A stretch of DNA of 64,000 bases from an uncultured beta proteobacterium. Its GTDB lineage: Bacteria > Pseudomonadota > Gammaproteobacteria > Burkholderiales > Burkholderiaceae_C. Positions 61,091 to 64,000 of the stretch are shown piece by piece. A program made the translations under genes and the position numbers. The stretch spans positions 1-64,000 of the forward strand of contig CAIJRK010000044.1 of the NCBI GenBank assembly GCA_903823025.1, read 5' to 3'. A model generated the notes under the pieces. The model searched no databases. It was not told the origin of the DNA and saw only the letters and a list, made by a program, of their open reading frames with translations. Each line of letters begins with the position of its first letter. Position 1 is the stretch's first letter.

Positions 61091-61696
61091 ATGTCTATTG
61101 AACTCTGCAACGCCAAAACCCACCTCCTCGATTGCGGAGAAAAACTGATTGCCAGCAAAGGCTTTGTCGGCGTCGGGTTGGCAGAAATTCTGCTAACGGC
61201 AGGTGTTCCCAAGGGTTCGTTTTATCATTACTTCAGCTCTAAAGAACGGTTTGGTGAAGCCCTGCTGGTTCGCTATCTGGATCAATATTTGTGTCAGCTG
61301 GACGCCTTGCTCAAAGCCGATGGCACACCGGCGCGGGCGCGTTTGATGCGGTATTGGGCAGGCTGGAACTACATGGCGTGTGGCATTTCTGCAGAAGAAG
61401 GCGGCGCCAAATGCCTGATTGTCAAACTCAGCGCTGAAGTCGCCGACATCTCCGAGACCATGCGCCTGACGTTGCGCGACGGCACCGACCGCGTCGTGCA
61501 GCGCCTGGCCCAATGTCTTGAAGAGGCCCGCCAAGACGGTTCCGTCCCGTCCGCTTTGTCAGCACAACCTACCGCCCTGACCTTGTACGAACTCTGGTTG
61601 GGCGCCAGTTTGCTGGCCAAGCTGCACCGCGATGGCAGCCCCTTTGAAAACGCCGCCCGCAGCACCGAATGGCTGCTCGGCCCGCCCATGAATTAG
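61091..61696 (+). CDS. TetR/AcrR family regulator (NemR/AcuR-like)
   Basis: LLDCGEKLIASKGFVGVGLAEILLTAGVPKGSFYHYFSSKERFGEALL; contains Cys residues (GISAEEGGAKCLIVKLSAEV). Confidence 0.9.
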   Translation: MSIELCNAKTHLLDCGEKLIASKGFVGVGLAEILLTAGVPKGSFYHYFSSKERFGEALLVRYLDQYLCQLDALLKADGTPARARLMRYWAGWNYMACGISAEEGGAKCLIVKLSAEVADISETMRLTLRDGTDRVVQRLAQCLEEARQDGSVPSALSAQPTALTLYELWLGASLLAKLHRDGSPFENAARSTEWLLGPPMN

Positions 61697-61812
61697 GTGG
61701 CGCATGAATCACTTTTATCCCGATTCAATCCACCCGCCGACCGGGCCGCGTTGACCCGTTAGCGTCTTCACTAACCCCACTGCAACCTTAATTTCAAACC
61801 CAAGGAAAAAAC

Positions 61813-62973
61813 ATGAACAACTTTGATTTTCACAACCCAACCCACATTGTTTTCGGCAAAGACCGCATCGCCGACATTGCCACGTTAGTGCCCGCCGAGG
61901 CGCGTGTTCTGATTCTGGTCGGCGGCTCAAGTGCTGAAAAAACAGGCACCCTGGCCGAGGTACGTCAAGCCTTGGGCGCCCGTCAGCACGACACCTTCAA
62001 CGGCATTGAACCCAATCCAGGATTTGATACCGCGATGAAAGCCGTGCAAAAAGTGCGCGAAGGCGGCTTTGACTTTTTGCTCGCCGTCGGCGGTGGTTCG
62101 GTCATTGATGCCACTAAATTTATCGCCGCTGCCGCCCTGTTTGAAGGCGACGCCTGGAACATCTTGCTGCAAGGCGGCAAAAACATCACCCAAGCCTTGC
62201 CTTTTGGCTCGGTGCTGACCTTGCCCGCCACGGGTTCAGAAATGAACAAGGGCAGCGTGATTACGCGCCACGATATTGATGCCAAACTGCCGTTTCAGAG
62301 TGCCTATGTGTACCCGCAGTTCTCGGTGCTGGACCCCACCAAAACCTACACCTTGCCAAAGAAGCAGCTCGCCAATGGCGTGGTCGATGCGTTTGTTCAC
62401 ACCGTAGAGCAATACCTGACCTATCCCGTGAATGCGCCTGTGCATGATCGTTTTGCCGAAAGCTTGTTGCAAACGCTGGTTGAAATCGGCCCACGCCTGT
62501 TGACCGCCACCGAACCCAACTACGACGACCGCGCCACCCTAATGTGGTCCGCCACACTGGCCCTGAACGGTTTGATTGGCGCGGGCGTGCCGCAAGATTG
62601 GGCCACGCACATGATTGGCCACGAGTTGACCGCGCAGCACAACATCGACCACGCCCGCACGCTGGCCATCGTGCTGCCAGCGCTCTTGAACGAACGCCGC
62701 GTGCAAAAGCACGACAAGCTGTTGCAATACGGCGAACGTGTCTGGGGCATTCGCACCGGCACGGACGACGAGCGCATCACAGCGGCCATTGAGAAAACCC
62801 GTGACTTCTTTGAAAGCCTGGGCATTCCAACCCGCTTGAGCGCTTACGGACTGGGCGCCGAGGCCATCGACGTGGTGGTTCGCCAACTGAAAGAACACGG
62901 CATGACCCAACTCAGTGAACACGGAGATCTGACGCCAGAGATCAGCCGCCGGATTCTTGAAGCGGCACTTTGA
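61813..62973 (+). CDS. iron-containing alcohol dehydrogenase (YqhD-like aldehyde reductase)
   Basis: NFDFHNPTHIVFGKDRIADIATL, AVGGGSVIDATKFIAAA, DWATHMIGHELTAQHNIDHARTLAIVLPALL. Confidence 0.94.
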   Translation: MNNFDFHNPTHIVFGKDRIADIATLVPAEARVLILVGGSSAEKTGTLAEVRQALGARQHDTFNGIEPNPGFDTAMKAVQKVREGGFDFLLAVGGGSVIDATKFIAAAALFEGDAWNILLQGGKNITQALPFGSVLTLPATGSEMNKGSVITRHDIDAKLPFQSAYVYPQFSVLDPTKTYTLPKKQLANGVVDAFVHTVEQYLTYPVNAPVHDRFAESLLQTLVEIGPRLLTATEPNYDDRATLMWSATLALNGLIGAGVPQDWATHMIGHELTAQHNIDHARTLAIVLPALLNERRVQKHDKLLQYGERVWGIRTGTDDERITAAIEKTRDFFESLGIPTRLSAYGLGAEAIDVVVRQLKEHGMTQLSEHGDLTPEISRRILEAAL

Positions 62974-62984
62974 AAGGACGCTTG

Positions 62985-64000
62985 ATGACGCAAACCAACA
63001 CTGTTAACCGCCAGCTCCAACTGGCCTCACGCCCGATCGGCGCGCCAACAGCGGCCAACTTCAACCTCGCCACCCATCCCGTGCCGACGGCGGGTGCCGG
63101 TCAGGTGTTGTTGCGAACCGTGTATTTGTCGCTGGATCCCTACATGCGGGGCCGCATGAGCGATGCCCCGAGCTATGCCGCCTCGGTAGATGTAGGGGCC
63201 ACGATGGTGGGGGCAACTGTTTGCCGTGTGCAAACCAGCCAACTGGACGGCTTTGCAGAAGGCGAATGGGTGCTGGCCTACACCGGCTGGCAAGACTATG
63301 CCGTCTCCGATGGCACGGGGCTGACCAAGCTTGATCCGGCCATGACACACCCCTCCTACGCCTTGGGCGTGTTGGGCATGACCGGCTTCACCGCCTACAT
63401 GGGACTGCTGGACATTGGCGCCCCCAAACCCGAAGAAACCGTGGTCGTTGCAGCGGCCACTGGTGCCGTGGGGTCGGTGGTTGGCCAAATCGCCAAACTC
63501 AAAGGCTGCCGCGTTGTGGGCATTGCGGGTGGCCCTGAAAAGTGTCGGACTGCCGTTGAAGAACTGGGCTTTGACGCCTGTATTGATCATCACAACCCCG
63601 ACTTGGCAGTGCAGCTAGCGGCGGCTTGCCCCCAAGGCATTGACGTATATTTTGAAAACGTGGGCGGTCAAGTCTTTAACGCGGTGCTGGCGCTGCTCAA
63701 CACCTCAGCCCGGGTGCCGGTTTGCGGTTTGATTGCCGACTACAACAGCACCTCGCTACCGACTGGCCCGGATTGCACACCACTGCTCATGCGCACGCTG
63801 CTGACCAAGCGCATTCGGATGCAAGGTTTCATTATTTTTGAAGACTACGGCCACCGCTATCCCGAATTTGCCAAAGACATGGGCGAGTGGTTGACCCGTG
63901 GCCAGATCAAATTCCGGGAAGACGTGGTGGACGGTCTTGAGAATGCGCCGCAAGCGTTTATTGGTTTGCTTGAAGGCAAGAACTTTGGGAAATTGATCAT
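62985..64000 (+). CDS. NADP-dependent MDR-family oxidoreductase (CurA/YncB-like), truncated by window end
   Basis: My translation from ATG 62985: MTQTNTVNRQLQLASRPIGAPTAANFNLATHPVPTAGAGQVLLRTVYLSLDPYMRGRMSDAPSYA...; no stop before 64000 (absent from ORF track for this reason). Confidence 0.92.
   Translation, partial: MTQTNTVNRQLQLASRPIGAPTAANFNLATHPVPTAGAGQVLLRTVYLSLDPYMRGRMSDAPSYAASVDVGATMVGATVCRVQTSQLDGFAEGEWVLAYTGWQDYAVSDGTGLTKLDPAMTHPSYALGVLGMTGFTAYMGLLDIGAPKPEETVVVAAATGAVGSVVGQIAKLKGCRVVGIAGGPEKCRTAVEELGFDACIDHHNPDLAVQLAAACPQGIDVYFENVGGQVFNAVLALLNTSARVPVCGLIADYNSTSLPTGPDCTPLLMRTLLTKRIRMQGFIIFEDYGHRYPEFAKDMGEWLTRGQIKFREDVVDGLENAPQAFIGLLEGKNFGKLI

Overview
This 64 kb window is a gene-dense, chromosome-like segment. 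Gene content suggests a beta-proteobacterium of the Burkholderiales/Comamonadaceae type (inference from gene families only, no database search). I saw no rRNA, tRNA, phage or IS element. Main blocks: (1) a divergent LysR / omega-aminotransferase / methylmalonate-semialdehyde dehydrogenase locus. (2) A complete AmmeMemoRadiSam set (Memo, AMMECR1, radical SAM), translationally coupled, followed by an alpha/beta hydrolase and a convergent phosphoribosyltransferase that looks internally deleted. (3) A 10 kb codirectional signalling island: REC-HD-GYP, CHASE/PAS histidine kinase, two WETF-tailed chemoreceptors, a sensor kinase, a REC protein and an unusual excisionase-HTH+REC protein. (4) pckG, threonine dehydratase, EamA transporter, SSADH. 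(5) A split B12-dependent methionine synthase whose two halves are separated by a YefM-YoeB pair, an orphan SUKH/SMI1-like protein and a remnant of MazF and PIN (VapC-like) toxins that is absent from the supplied ORF track. (6) A YbhGFS-like ABC exporter and RecQ. (7) A three-gene flavin amine oxidase (Tat) / cytochrome c (Sec) / RidA (Sec) cluster that looks like a self-contained periplasmic amine-dehydrogenase module. This is my best candidate for an under-described system. (8) A third MCP, a GGDEF protein, an acyl-CoA synthetase-GNAT fusion, a glutaredoxin-like protein lacking the CxxC motif, RdgC, and a TetR/YqhD/MDR-reductase electrophile-detoxification locus with a clear TAGAC-N5-GTCTA operator. 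A CRISPR-repeat-like sequence (ending GTGGATTGAAAC on the minus strand) with a degenerate second copy 60 bp away abuts the start codon of the threonine dehydratase gene; no cas genes are present in the window.
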